From Rhizopus arrhizus (taxonomy: Eukaryota; Mucoromycota; Mucoromycetes; Mucorales; Rhizopodaceae), in assembly GCA_024220505.1 (NCBI GenBank), contig JAKZZE010000008.1, forward strand, positions 1,426,001 through 1,490,000: a stretch of DNA of 64,000 nucleotides, read 5' to 3'. The stretch's first letter is position 1; the number at the start of each line of letters is the position of its first letter. This document shows positions 12,053 through 24,857 of the stretch, piece by piece. The notes beneath the pieces were generated by a model, which had not been told where the DNA came from, ran no database searches, and worked only from the letters and a program-made list of their open reading frames with translations. Made by a program: the position numbers and the translations under genes.

Positions 12053-13069
12053 ATGGATTTTGAAGAAGTTGTTAATATGGATTGGGTATCAAATGAAGAA
12101 GTCTTAAATGTGGATAATTTTGATAGTCAACAAAATGGTTTTCTATTACAAGAACCTTTATCCGCTCCGTCATTTGAACAAATAAAGTATTTAATTGAAA
12201 TAGCTAAACAGCAAATAATTCTTAAAGAACAAGAAATCCAAACTGCTGATCCCTCCATTATTTTTGCTCCTCCTCCCCCTTTAAAAGAAGAAGAGAAGGC
12301 AGATGAAAATAAAAAAGGGGAAATGAACACAAGTGAACAAGTCAATGATATTCACTCTGAAGAAACAGTGACTACATTAGAAGCTTATGCCGCTGCAGAT
12401 GGAATTGACTTAAAAAAGATGAGTCCAAAAGAACGTCGTCAGTTACGAAACAAGATATCTGCAAGAAACTTTCGGGTGAGAAGAAAAGGTAAACATGATT
12501 TGTATTTGTGTTTCATAAACTCATCAACAAATATAGAATATATTACTTCTTTGGAAGAACAAGTAGCTGAGCATAAAAAAACGATGAAAGAACTAAAGCA
12601 AAGGCTAAGTAGAGTAGAAGATGAAAACAAGGCACTTCAAAAAGAAATGGATATGTTGAAGCGACAAAATCAACAATTACAACAACAACAACAACAACAA
12701 CAACAGCCTGCTTCACCTCGTTCTTCCTCTTCGCTACCTAAACATAACATTAACAAAGATATCAGTTTATTGGGTACAAAGCCCACAGATTCATATCGCC
12801 AACAACAAGATCATCACTGTATTCTTGTATCAAATGCCCTGATGCCTGCTTGGGATTATGAATCTATTTTGGCTAAAAAGAAACCAACTTTATTTCAACA
12901 GCTAGCCGGTCATTTTTTATTCCTTCTTATCCAATCCACTCTACTTCAAGAATCAAAAGCTAAAAAGATGGAATATTTATATGATACTTTGATTCAGGCT
13001 TCTTTAATCCAAAACTCAACAATCGATCAATCCTTTCTTTGGTCTGACAATAATGCTCATGTAATCTAA
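12053..13069 (+). CDS. bZIP transcription factor with an in-frame intron in the bZIP domain
   Basis: The DNA-binding motif is SPKERRQLRNKISARNFRVR followed by RKEYITSLEEQV, with the canonical N-x7-R spacing (N-KISARNF-R), then a coiled coil and a poly-Gln run at about 12676-12705. An intron at 12489-12536 (AAAAG|GTAAAC ... AATATAG|AATAT) restores the continuous basic-region-to-zipper sequence; it is 48 nt, so retention keeps the frame open. Spliced length is 322 residues. The start at 12053 (MDFEEVVNMDW) is preferred over the upstream in-frame ATG at 12005, whose extra residues are Phe/Ser/Lys leader. The N-terminus is acidic (possible activation region). Sub-family and targets are not clear. 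Confidence 0.85.
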   Translation: MDFEEVVNMDWVSNEEVLNVDNFDSQQNGFLLQEPLSAPSFEQIKYLIEIAKQQIILKEQEIQTADPSIIFAPPPPLKEEEKADENKKGEMNTSEQVNDIHSEETVTTLEAYAAADGIDLKKMSPKERRQLRNKISARNFRVRRKGKHDLYLCFINSSTNIEYITSLEEQVAEHKKTMKELKQRLSRVEDENKALQKEMDMLKRQNQQLQQQQQQQQQPASPRSSSSLPKHNINKDISLLGTKPTDSYRQQQDHHCILVSNALMPAWDYESILAKKKPTLFQQLAGHFLFLLIQSTLLQESKAKKMEYLYDTLIQASLIQNSTIDQSFLWSDNNAHVI

Positions 13070-13604
13070 TTTCACTCTTTCATTGTAAATATCCTCTCCT
13101 TTTCTCTTGCAAACTAACACACTCTTTTAAAAAATGCATTTCTTTTATAACAAGTCAAATAAACACTTTCTCTCTTTTGTACATCCTACATTAACCCAGG
13201 AAAAGAGGGGGGAGTTTAGTCATTCTTTAGGCGTAAAATAGCAATCATTTTTCTCATACAATAATAAAAAAATATTTTGCAAAACTTGCCAAGTTTGACA
13301 AGATCTGTGAATCAACTCATTGTAATAATTCTCTTTGAGTGTGGTTTATAAAGAATGTCAAATTACATTCATTTTATATAAAATATACAATCCATAGTGA
13401 TCTGTAAATTAAAAACGCAGAAAGGTGCCTAACATTAAGCTTTGATTTTATTTTGTAGCATGTTTCAATAAACATTTTATATATCTACAGAAATTCAGTG
13501 TATTATTACAATGCTAAAGAGAGAAAATTGATGTTACTTTTTTTTATTAGTATTTTTATTTAAAGAGGATAAATTAACAAGATTAATAAAATTACAGAAT
13601 ATCT
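13070..13604. other. Convergent intergenic region, bZIP and OPT 3' ends
   Basis: AT-rich; must contain the 3' ends of two convergent genes. No gene seen. Confidence 0.4.
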
Positions 13605-15959
13605 CTAAGCTGTTGCACAAACAGCACAAATATCAGAAGCATTTGCAGCAGCCAATGGACAGTTATCACCCGAAATATAATCAATGCCATCATAGACTTT
13701 ATAGCCACTTCCCCACCAATCAAAGCTAGAGACACCACTGCCTGTCTGAACACCAAAGATGATCAAGGTCGCAATACTCGAGCCACAATCGAAACCAGCA
13801 GCAGTAACATAATTGTACTTGACCCACCATTCATGACGGTATTTACGAATGACATACATGAATAACAAACCGACACTGCACCACATCACGTAGTTGGAAG
13901 GCATAGCGGGAGGCATCATACCCAGAGCGTTCAAGAAGAGAGGAACGTGAACGTACTTGACCCAACTGTTGGGATATTTCTTGGTATAGAAATAAAAGGG
14001 GAAAGGAATCAAGGCGCCGACAAGGAAAAGCCAGAGCATGGAATTATAGGGCGAGTTGGGACCAAACATTTCTTTGGGACCAATGGTACCCCAGATGATA
14101 GAAGCAGAGTAAAACACGGCAGCGTTCGGACAGGTCCAGACACCGGTCTCAGTCACACAGATATCAGGAATCGTGTCCATCAACCATGTACCGGTGGCCA
14201 AGTTGACCAGACCGCCGATAAAAGTACCGCCAACTTGAGCCCAGAACATGGCACGAGGGGGGACCTTGGTGTAGTGGCCGAGCTTGAGATCACTGACAAA
14301 GGTAAGAGCTTGAGCCATAGAGATGTAACCGTACGTTTTGAAGGTGACGTTGGCAATCGGGTGGCCGGGAAGAGCGAAACCGATGATGAGTTCTGTAATC
14401 ACGTTCAGACCAGGTTGCTGGTTTGTGATGGCGTTGATGATACCGATAGGAAGAGTAAAGACCATGGGAATAGCCACGGCAAGGATAAGTCCCCACCAGG
14501 GAAGGTGAATGGGCCAGACGTAAATTACTGCAAAAGAAACACCCAAGGCGATGATAAAAGTGAGAGCATACCACCACTGAGGTACCTCAGGGTAGGCACG
14601 CATCAATTTCATGTGGATATCGTCCGAGTTTTCCTTTGTACGAGATTCTCTGAATCTTTGCATGATTTCGTGTCTGTGGTAGAGCCAGGTGTGAACCAAG
14701 ATACAGGTCAGACCAGCGAAACCGATACCATAATTAAGAGCAAAGAAGGGAGCCATACGCAAAGGACCATATTCGGCATAGGCAGCTTCGTCCAAGATGT
14801 TGTCAGAGTTCAAGACCTTGGAATTGTCCCATACTTCACCATCCTTGTTAAATAACTTGGAGGTCATGATAGGGAACTTTTGAGCATCCCAGACATTTTG
14901 ATAGTACATGGCAGGACAAATGATCCAGGCGACAATGATGAAGGCCACAGCAATGTTGGCAATAGCCCAGGCAGGAACAACGAGCGGGTTGGAGAGGTAA
15001 GAAGTGATTTGACTCCAGTCAAGACAGAAGCCAAGGAGACCCATACCAGAGTTGACACTGGTGATTTGACTCAGCACACGGTTCTGAGGTTTGATCCAGC
15101 AAACCCAAGAGAACGCACCGATGATGGGCCAAAAGTAACTAGGGAACCACTGCCAAACCCACATGGCACCAAACATGTACAGAAACCATCTGAAACGACT
15201 AGGACCGGTCCAGTTGTCATCCACACGATGCAAGGAACGCAAAAGAGAGATAGTGGCTAGATTGGTAGGCCAGACCATCGAGGCAGGATAGACAAGGAAT
15301 TGACGGAGAGAACCGGCCATACCGAAACCAATCAGTTGGGTTGTCCAGACCAGCAGGATATTTCCACCCCAGCCCATGTTTTGCTTATAAAATATACGTT
15401 GGATGGTAATGATGTCAATAGCATAAGCAGTACTATAACTACAGTTGGCCATGACGACAATGATGACATGTTCTTTCAAATTGAATGGTCCAGGATTCCA
15501 GAATTTAGATTTAGGGATAACTTTTTCCAAGAATTTGGCAGCAGGGAAACTGATCAACTGAACGACAAGGGCACCAACAACCAATGGGTTATCTCTGTAA
15601 AAGAAAAATTGATTGACAAAGGCAAGGAAGCAAGTAAAGATGAGACCTAGAAAGACGACACGAAATGTATATACAGGCATGGTTGGATCATCTGTACTAT
15701 AGAAAGGTAAGTTGTAAATTAAATAAAAGCAGTAGGAAGCTTACTTTGGGACAACAGCACGGACTTCTTCAATAGGGGAATCTTCTTCATCTTCAACATG
15801 TTGTTCGACAGAAACCCTATCAGAAAAACCATAGTTTTCTTTTTCGATTGTTGTATTCAAGAAATCTTCTACTTTTTCAGAAGATATGACAGTCTCAGAC
15901 GTAATATAATGTTCTTCGTACCCTCTCTTTTCTTGAGAGGAGATACTGGTACCAGCCAT
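13605..15959 (-). CDS. OPT-family oligopeptide transporter
   Basis: Two exons, 15959-15745 and 15696-13605, joined over a 48-nt intron, encode 768 residues. The soluble N-terminus is acidic and ends VPNTDDPTMPVYTFRVVFLG, the usual entry into the first membrane helix. The OPT signatures NPGPFNLKEH and KVPPRAMFWAQVGGTFIGG are both present, and many hydrophobic segments follow (about 12-16 helices). Members import tetra/pentapeptides, glutathione or metal-chelator conjugates by proton symport at the plasma membrane; the substrate cannot be told from sequence. A 302-codon open frame on the opposite strand (13947-14855) is a codon-bias shadow. Confidence 0.92.
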
Positions 15960-18050
15960 TGTTAAAGGGGGAAAAAAAGTTATACTTTATGAAAAGAAGA
16001 AACGTAAAGTTAGTTTCTAATGGTCATAAAATAAAGTATTTATATTAATGAATCCATTCGTAACAAAAGAGTAAATTTGTGTAAAGAGCCGTATGACTAC
16101 ATAACTATCTGATTTCCTTTTTTGATCAAAAACACCAATTTGGGATACACAACAAATTCATTTCATTGGCCACTTAATTTTTGTACCTCAAAGATATGCT
16201 TTAACTATTGTAATAGTTCACTTTAGAAAGCACGAATAAGAAAAGAAGAAAAAGGATGAATGAATCATTCTCTGTCATAAAGATCATGAATTTTGAATGA
16301 TTTTCAAAATGTTAAATCTTGTTTTTAATCTAAACGACAGGTTGTACTCGTAAGATATTATATCACCATATTCGTATAAATAAAATATCAAAAATTATCC
16401 ATTCTTGTCTACTTTTCTTCCTTCACCCTGGGAATGTGATCATTACCTTGTGTTTCTCTCGTTTGTGAAACACTTCTTTTGTGCTCCAAAAAGGACATTT
16501 TTACTTTTTAGAATACTGTCTCTCCAATTAGTGTTTGGCGCTCAGTTCACTGATAGTTTACTCAACACCTGATACAAGAATTTGTATGTAGCACCTTAAA
16601 AGTTCTTGATATAAAAAAGAATACTTTTTAAATGTAAGCCTATTTCTATTACGAGAAACAGATGTGGTTTAAATAAAAGGTCCTGTTAAATAATCTAAAA
16701 GAATAAAATGAATAAAAAAGAAAAAAGAATATCAATTAGACTGTGATATGCTTTATAAGCTCACTCGTCTTATTTATTTCGTACACTTTATATGACTAGA
16801 AAGATCAAGTAGAAATTCGAATTTAATTTTTGTCTATCAAACATTGTATAAAATAGGCTGGAACATCTTATTTATCTGGCACTTTTCTTTTTCAGTTTAA
16901 ATTTACCAATAGACTATAAACATTGATTTCAACTTCAAATGCTTTTCGTGAGGAAAAAAAAAACGGAGAAAGGATTATATCTTTTTATAGTATATCATTC
17001 AAAGATAAACATCATCCGAAAACAGTGAGTGTACCAATTTGTAGCACTTTTTTATAACCAAAATTAGAGAAATTATTTCAAATATAAAGAGTCAAAATAG
17101 ACTGAATGAAGAACATTATAAACTATCTTTACTGTTCCCTTGAACCTAAAGCATTTTAATGCATTTTTTTGTAAAGATCGGTTATTAAATATAACATTGA
17201 TCTTGTTATTCCTTTGTACCATCATACAAAAGTCCTTATGAAGTCAGTTTTTTGCCACTTTACAGATATCCAAGTATATATCGCTTTTTTAAAGCAGCTT
17301 TTGTTATCTACTCTATAAGCTTTATGTATCTTTGCTATTTCTTATGGTTGAAGAAATATAAGTCATGCCCTTTCGGCAGAATAGAAAATCAAATGAAATT
17401 CCTCATTCTTAGAGATGAGCAGTTTTTATTTAGAAAATTTTTTTGGCAGAGTCATCCTCTTACTAAGAATCTATGCAGATTTAAAACTGTTCTTTTCTAG
17501 CTATAAAGTCTATATCGAGATAAATAGGTAGTTAAAACTGGTTAATTCTATCTAGAAATGATCCTACACTTGATAAAGAAAGGACTGTGTCTTGTTTAGT
17601 TAATGATGAATATAAAAGTCTTGTGCTGATGAAACACTTACAAATATGGCAATCATACATTCAAACATTGTCAGCCAAGTAAACAATAATATATATTATT
17701 GTTGCTCATAGCTCGTTCTCAATCACAAAATAGAAGAAAGTGTTTATTGGCGAAATATAAAAAGGAATAAAAATCGGATTTAAACCCGAATTTTTCACCA
17801 AAACCCTAGTAACAACACAGCACAAAGCAATAAAGGGAATTATTATCGCATGAGACTTGAGTAAAATAGGACAGACAAATATGAATTGTCCGTCTAAAGT
17901 AAAATAGCACAAGCCTTGTGCAAGAACTACAAGGGCTCTGTATACATCATGAGAAAAGATAGTCTTTTTGTGCCAAAGAACTTTTTCTTTTTATCCTTAC
18001 CAGGGTTCACAATCATCCAGGTAACATCATTGTGATGACTGGATGTTTGG
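15960..18050. other. Gene-free AT-rich region
   Basis: About 2.1 kb upstream of the OPT gene with only short, domain-less frames. A near-palindrome lies around 17768-17798 (AAAAATCGGATTTAAACCCG). No RNA gene recognised. The first few hundred bases should include the OPT promoter. Confidence 0.35.
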
Positions 18051-18059
18051 CCAATTACG

Positions 18060-19055
18060 TACAAATTAATGAAGTTCTTCATCACCTAATCGAAGCACAG
18101 CAGTACTTTTGAGCACTCTGATGCTTTTACTTAGACGATCAAAGAAAAAGTGGATTTCATCGGAGTGTTCACTCCCCCCCCCCAAATCCGCTAGGGTGTC
18201 ACAGGCAGATTACTTTTTTCAAGACCATCTTGGCAAGCTTTTCCTAGGCCTGGTTGATTATCATGCATAAGACAGGCATCATTTTTATTTCTTTCCAATG
18301 ACATAGTATTATCCTTTATAAGTAAATGTGTGCTTTAAATGAACTCTCAAAAAAGTATATGTGCTTAAAGCTAGCAAGTCATTGAAGCTGACCTTGTCCG
18401 TGTTAAATCAATAATAAATGGAAAAGTTCTTTACCACCACATGAGTAGTTATGTATATTTCATAATATTGAAAAGAGCTTTACCTTAACCTTGCAATTAA
18501 TTTATGTGTATATTGCTATTCAGCCTTTTTTATTGTTATTTGTAACCACACATGTCGTATTATTTGTATTATTTTTAAACTGGGTAATATTGTAAGTGTT
18601 CTTTATGTGATTTTTTGCAATAGTTGGTTCTGGTTTACAAGTATGTTGCTAACTATCCCAATTTACTTGTGAGCTTTGGGTATCAGTGAGACTCTTTAAG
18701 AAAAATAAAAGCCATGGATATGGAACAGATCATTGAATATTTTTAAAGATGCATAGAGGAAAATGGAATAGGTCAATACATCCTGTCTTACCTTGCTGAA
18801 TCCCTTTTTGAGCAAACCCAACGAAACAAGCAATTAAACCTATCATTCTCCGATAGCCGACGCTGTTTCATGCCACAGTTGACTTTCAACCAGAGCTCTT
18901 TCATAAGAGGCTAAAAAGAGGAAGAGCAAGATAAGAAGAGAGACGATAGCTACCTTTCTCAACTGACTCCAAAAATTTCGTGGGGCTGCGAATAAGCATT
19001 TGTACATAACAGTAGCTTGTCTTCATGTTGCACTCCTCAAGGGTATCCTAGGTTC
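18060..19055 (-). pseudogene. Degraded multi-exon protein-coding gene, family unknown
   Basis: On the minus strand, about 19048-18965 reads TLEECNMKTSYCYVQMLIRS and continues ...FLESVEK, then a good intron (GTAGCTATCG ... CTTTTTAG) splices to ASYERALVESQLWHETASAI before a stop near 18858. A second island near 18275-18080 reads QPGLGKACQDGLEKSNLPVT, hits a stop and frame change at a C-run (18173-18183), and resumes SEHSDEIHFFFDRLSKSIRV followed by LKSTAVLRLGDEELH and a stop. The amphipathic, non-repetitive composition suggests real former exons. The islands are separated by non-coding DNA. I cannot name the family. Confidence 0.4.
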
Positions 19056-20836
19056 ACCACATCAAATGAGACGGTGATTTATTTTTGTACTATTTTTACA
19101 TTCATCCCTGTTGCTACTTTTTTTTTTTTTCTTTTTTTAAAAAAATACATTTAAATATTAGCTTTGGATATAGCACCAAATCTCGTTCGTGTATTCCTCT
19201 GTTGCTAGAAACAAAGGCCCTTTTGTTTGGTCTTGTCCTCTTTTTTCTCATCTGCACACTGACACCACATTTATCCATAAAAACATAATTCATAAGGTAA
19301 TCAATATAACCGTTCCTTCATTCCTGTACCTTTTCTCGCTTTTATTATGTCTAAAGTATTATGTTTGATGAGATTTCTAAATTTGCTTCAAAAAATGTTC
19401 AGTTTTCTGCCATGTGTTTATTAGTGGGCTAGAACTATATTTATCTTTCAAGAGTCTTATGAATGCTTTTCATTATTTCTCTTATCGTTCCTATCGGTTT
19501 ACTATCATTATGTGATAGCGTATGCCGAGTATTCATTAACCAGCTTTGATCTCAGTCTTTCTCCTGCTCACTTAATACAACTATTTCTAATAAAGAGTCA
19601 TTCTATACGGAATTTCGTTTTTTGGCAGGTATACATCTTTTCATAACTTTTGGAAGCATATGACCTTCTGTAATGATACTGTGAGTAAAGCTTTTCTTGA
19701 CAGTATTACCCTCTTTACTATAAAGCAGGATTTTTTTTTTGTTTTTGTTTTTGAGGGTCTTTAAAAAGGTCTTTCTTTCCATTAGAGAAATGCATCATAA
19801 CCAGAATATGTTTTTACCATAAAAAAAGGGCTAAAATGAATCTTGAAAAATCAATTATTTATATAAGCTTTAGTTTGAGGCTTTTACCAAGTCAAGAATT
19901 CAAGTGATCATTCAAAAGGCAAATCATTAAAATATTTTCAAAACAAGATTTCCTTCTCTAAAAGTGACAGTACTTTAGAAATCACTAGCTATTTATCAAC
20001 CGATTTTGGCTTATAAACACAGAGAGCGTAACACTTTTTTTCTGGCATCATTTTGCACTAAGATACAAAGGATTTAAATTACATTTCACTCGAGTATCTT
20101 TTGAGACCAGAATAGGTAGTGCTCGTGTAGCTCGTTATAATATGATTTATATTGCAGGATGTGTCAAGAGAGACTACATTGTTTTGCAATAAGCAAGCGA
20201 AAAAAAAGAACATCTTTATTTGTATATTTACAAAAATAAATGCTTAATGCTCTTTAATCTTTTTCTCTTTCAAATAAAATAGCAATCGTGTGTTCTTATG
20301 ATTTATTAACAATAAAATTTGCAATAATAATCTATTCACCAAGTCTATAAAATCGTCCTCTACATATTCAGTTACTGTAAGACTTTTTTTTTTGTCTATT
20401 TAACATTTCTGGCCAGTATATTTATGGGTCATTCCGAATCTAGAAATTCAAGTTTTCAACAATTTTCTGTAGTACTTAAATATTAAATATCTATCAACAT
20501 TAAGCATACTGGAGCAGTAATAATTGATGATACAAAAAAAGACTTTATTCCCAAGCAGGTATGATTGTTCTATTAAAGATAAGGTAAGGCTACGACTCAG
20601 AGTATAGGATGATTAACAACGATAAAAGGTAATAATTAAATCTAAATTTGAGAAAATGGGTACCTGGATACTACATTTTGATCTTTTTGGTCTTGTTCAA
20701 CTTTACGCAATATTTATCAAGCGAAACAAGGAAAACCATACTTTTTTTTATTTTTCGTAAAGCAATGTTCTATATTTTGATGTATGGATATATAAAAATT
20801 AAACCTTTATTGTAATTAATATGGTTTAGAGTAGAA
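19056..20836. other. Gene-free AT-rich region
   Basis: No coding frame with a recognisable domain and no RNA gene seen in about 1.8 kb. It includes the 3' flank of the RasGEF gene. Confidence 0.35.
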
Positions 20837-23800
20837 TTATAATCCTGATTCCTTTAGTCTTCTAGCAATTGTATCTTCATCACGTTCCCTGTTTTTTTTT
20901 TTTTTTTTTTTTTTAAGTTTATCTTTTTCAGTTCTCTTTTTATTGCCTACCTTGGTTCTAACTTTAAGCTCAAATTATACAGCTCTTCCTCATCTCGACT
21001 GGATTGTAAATGTGTCTTGATAAACTCTTGAATGACAGGTACAGCTCTGAGCATATAATGTGTTGATTGATACTGCTGCAAATCCTGAATGACCTCAGCT
21101 GTCTTAGTACGCTTGGCAAAGTTAATCAAATGATTTGGTTTTTTCAAGAAATTCGAGTTACCATCCTCAATGAATGTCAAGTCCTGAAGATAAATACCCA
21201 GAAAGGGAATACAGGGTGGGTTGATACGGTGAATGACTTCACGATACTCACTAAAATTACGATTTGCACCCATCAAGCGACGAATGTGAGATAGGATCTG
21301 GATTGGCCGTCCGCTGATCAATTCCCAGGTACGTCTCAGACGACCGATTGACCCATTATCAAAGGCTGAGAGGATGGCCATGCAAGTATTAAAGTTGTTG
21401 AGCATACGACAGCGATCAGCGACAAGGATCCAATGTTTTAGAACCGTGGCACGTTTCTTGACCTCTTCCATGGTCAAGATCGAATCTGTCACCCAGGCTG
21501 TTACTTGGTTTGAGTGTTCAATCGAGGCCTTGACGTTGGCCGCAATGTGTGTACCCTCCTCCACATCCGGTTTCCCCCAATTCTTATCCAGGCATTCAAC
21601 AGGCTTGATACGACTGTACAGATGAAAGTCCATGATGGTCATCTGACGCGCAAGTTCGTGTGGGTCGACTTCAAGCAACTTGATTCGTTTCAGGTTCTTG
21701 GGCATGATGGACGCAGGCATGTCCTCTGCGCGCAAATTGAGTTTCATTTTTCGAATCTGTCCAGAATCCTCAGCTAATAAACGTTTCTTGATCAATTTCG
21801 TCAGTTGTTCAGCACCGAATTTCATCGAGTTGGAAATCACTTGGTCTGTAAATTGACTTAGAGTGGATAAGATCGGTCGATCTTCTTGTTCGTTGAAATA
21901 AGTTTCCAGCCATGATTTTATGATGTTGAATACTCTATTATGTGCTTTGAGTATATTTAGTAAATGAAACAAAAGTGTGTACGCACCTTAATCGAACAAG
22001 TTTCAATTTCTTTTCATTCCAAACCTCAACTTCTTCCATTGTTAACTCTCCTGGTGGTTTGAGCTGGTATCTTTGAAAGAGTTCATTAAATAGTTCTTCT
22101 GTTGTGCAAAAGGATCGATACGTTAGCAAAAATGTAACATTAAACTTGGCATCTGCAAGAAAAAAAGAGGTAAAAATCAATATCAACAAAAAACAACTTT
22201 TTTTTTTCTGCTTTACCAAATTGATCGTGTTGTGTCAATCGCTGTACTAGCCCATGCACAGTACCACCTTTCACAGCGCCCTGCGCATTGAACACGATCT
22301 CATTTGAATCCATATCAGCTATTAGAAACCAAGGAACATCACTGTGAGGTGTATTAGGCGGTAAAGACACTGGTATTTGAGGAGAAGCCGGCTCATCAAA
22401 AATCTTGTTCAACTTGACATCTTTGGCACCCGAGAAAGTAGGAAAGTCAAGAAGGATATCTTCTTCCAGAGAAGCAGCCGTTTCTTCTTCCTTTATAATT
22501 TCTTCCTCTTCCATCTGCGACAGATTAACCACATCCTCTACTCCCAGCTCGATTTCTTCAATAGACCTCAGCATACGTTCATAGGCAGCATCTGCTTGGA
22601 TGGCATCCATCTGACTGTTGGTAACCTGTTGTGAAACAACAAAGAGTGAGCCCATGGCACCGTAGATTGGGTGTTTGGCCTTGACGATAGCCTCAGCTTT
22701 GACATGTTGTTGCTCTTCAAATACCTGATCTACTGCGTTCATCAACTGACTTGTTGTGTTGCTCAAATTTCGAAACTGTGCTACAAGCAAGGGCGCATTG
22801 GCCTTTAGTTTTTCTAACGTGATATTTAAATCTTTAGGATCGTCTTTGAAGGGACTATAGGCGTCTTTAACACTCTCGGTGAATGAAGCAACCGCACCTC
22901 GGACGTTCTCGGCCAGGACAATGATGGTCGTGGCTGTATCAGAACCAGTAAGCATGGTGCGGTGTCGCATGTTGAGTTGAATTGGATTTTTCCAAACGGC
23001 GTCGTCTAGTTCAGGCTTGAACCTGTCTTTTAATGTGATACGCATATCTTGAGCCCATGCCATAAAATGACGTACAGAAACCAAAATGTCATCAGCATCG
23101 TTCATCAATTTATTAAGAGCGTCAGGGCCAGGCCAAGTGGTTGAGGCCACCTTGGCGGATAAAATCAATTTGGCCACTGCGGCAAGTAAAGATCGGTGTA
23201 GGTTGCGGAGTTGCTTATTAGATTTCAAATGGATGGAACTTTCCTTGTCAAGACAGTTGGAGACATAGAGTAGTAAACGGATCTGATGGACAATTTGAAT
23301 CGCCTCTTGGCGAAGTTCGGTATTTTTGCCGTTACGAACAGATTCCTTGAGACTGCTGATAGCGTGGGCTATAGTGGAAGATAAGGATGTCCAGGTAATT
23401 TGTGTTTCCTTATCGTTGGAAGGTTCTGATGGTGGTGAAAGGGGTGAATTAGGTTGTGGCGTTACCTAAATATTCTTGTTCGATAAGAAAAAGTAAAACT
23501 CCATTGTGTTTTGTATTACCAGTAAGCCAGTGTCTGGATCAATATTTTCCAGTTCCCATGTTGTCTCGTCTGTTTTCACATTACAATAATAATATCTTCC
23601 TTTTGGTGTCATCTTACGCATCCAATCAGGCGGTAACTAAATTGAATTTTTTGTTTTATTAATGATGCAAAAGAACTTTATTTCTGGAATTACCCTATTT
23701 TCTTTTCCGATTTCCTCTTCTTCAAACAGACGATGATTGTCTTCTGTAACACGATTTGGTGCGCGTACCGGACGCACAGGTGATGAAAAGCCTTCTTCGT

Positions 23801-24301
23801 CTATTGAATAGCCTTCAGGAGGAATAGAATATCTCATTTCATGTGTCTTGGTATTATAATAGTACTGCTCTGATCCATCTTCTGTTGTTTGAAGTATCCA
23901 GTCTGTACTTGCTGTGCGTGTGGATAAAATGGCGTCTGTTACGTGTAAACTTAATCGTAACTGCTTTTTCACATCCGCTCGCTTAGTAGGTTGTTGCTAT
24001 TCAGATTGAAGATCAGTTTTTAATAGAAAAAAATGACAGATTTTTGCTCTTTTTTCTTTACTTGGTTAATTATTTCGACATAATTGCTCGGAAACCAACC
24101 CCTTCTACCTTCACATCTATAAATTTTATGAACATACAGAAGATTTAACTTTGTTCTGACTTACCGGCCGTCCCACCAACCTGACTCTAGTTGTGCAAGT
24201 ACGTCTATGATTGCATTTGCTTTAAAAGATAACGAGGAAGGGTCGTTGGATTCATAAGGATATAAAGCTCGAACTTGGCATATAACTTCTCTCGCTGCCA
24301 T
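20837..24301 (-). CDS. Ras guanine-nucleotide exchange factor (Cdc25 type) with SH3 and two WW domains
   Basis: A multi-exon gene of about 1,050 residues. Start at 24301: MAAREVICQVRALYPYESND, an SH3 domain completed in the next exon (GWWDGR, CEGRRGWFPSNYVEI). Two WW modules follow: WILQTTEDGSEQYYYNTKTH and LPPDWMRKMTPKGRYYYCNV. A helical middle leads to the RasGEF N-motif (GTVHGLVQRLTQHDQF, AKFNVTFLLTYRSFCTTEEL). The catalytic Cdc25 domain follows: RQMTIMDFHLYSRIKPVECL, ERSNQV-like IEHSNQVTAWV, RCRMLNNFNTCMAILSAF, PFLGIYLQDLTFIEDGN. The last intron (about 20912-20948, with a poly-T run on the plus strand) joins EPR to a tail ending DEDTIARRLKESGL, so the true stop is at 20837 rather than 20947. 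It activates Ras at the plasma membrane. Confidence 0.9.
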
Positions 24302-24637
24302 TAATATTATGTTTATATGCTGAATAAAAGTGATGAGAGAGATGACAAGAAGGAAAAAAAAAAAAAGGGGGAAAAAAAAGAATTAAAAAAAGAACTTCTG
24401 TACGTGAGAGTGTGTACTACATGAATTTTTTAAGTCTGCGCTAGAACCCTTTTTTCTGCTTCCAAGGAGCTGTCATGGACCTGTATTTCAAGGAGGGCTT
24501 TTGTTTATCAATTCATGCAGCTTGACCATTACAATGAAACAGTCAATAAAATTAAATAGAAAATAGGCTTGTGGCGAAAAACCAAAAAAATAAAAATAAG
24601 ACTTTCTTTTTTCTTTTCCTTTTTCTTTTTCTTTTTC

Positions 24638-24669
<32 letters not shown>

Positions 24670-24857
24670 AACGGACTGTGGAAAAGTAAGAAAGTATATT
24701 AAATCATTTACTCCTCCCTTTTTTTTCCCTTTGAAATGAATAAGTCAACAATAGATTTTTGGTTTGGCAGAAACAGTAAACAAACATTAATAATAAAAAT
24801 AAAGGAGCAAAAAGAGTGCCCTTTATATTGGGGAGAAGGGGTAAGTTCTTTTGGTTT
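24302..24857. other. Intergenic region between MSS51 and the RasGEF gene
   Basis: Contains long T/pyrimidine-rich tracts, notably about 24600-24663 with a terminal pure T run. No gene seen. It holds the MSS51 3' end and the RasGEF promoter. Confidence 0.4.

Noticed and set aside
13947..14855. 302-codon open frame on the plus strand opposite the OPT transporter
   Set aside because: Gly/Asp/Thr/Arg-rich composition and exact antisense position to a clear transporter exon; it is a codon-usage shadow.
17252..17500. 82-codon frame upstream of the OPT gene
   Set aside because: No ATG start (begins at TTG), Phe/Leu/Lys-rich, no similarity seen.
20947..20949. Apparent RasGEF stop at the end of the long exon
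   Set aside because: A GTAGGC...AACAG intron joins to DEDTIARRLKESGL, the expected family tail ending at 20837.
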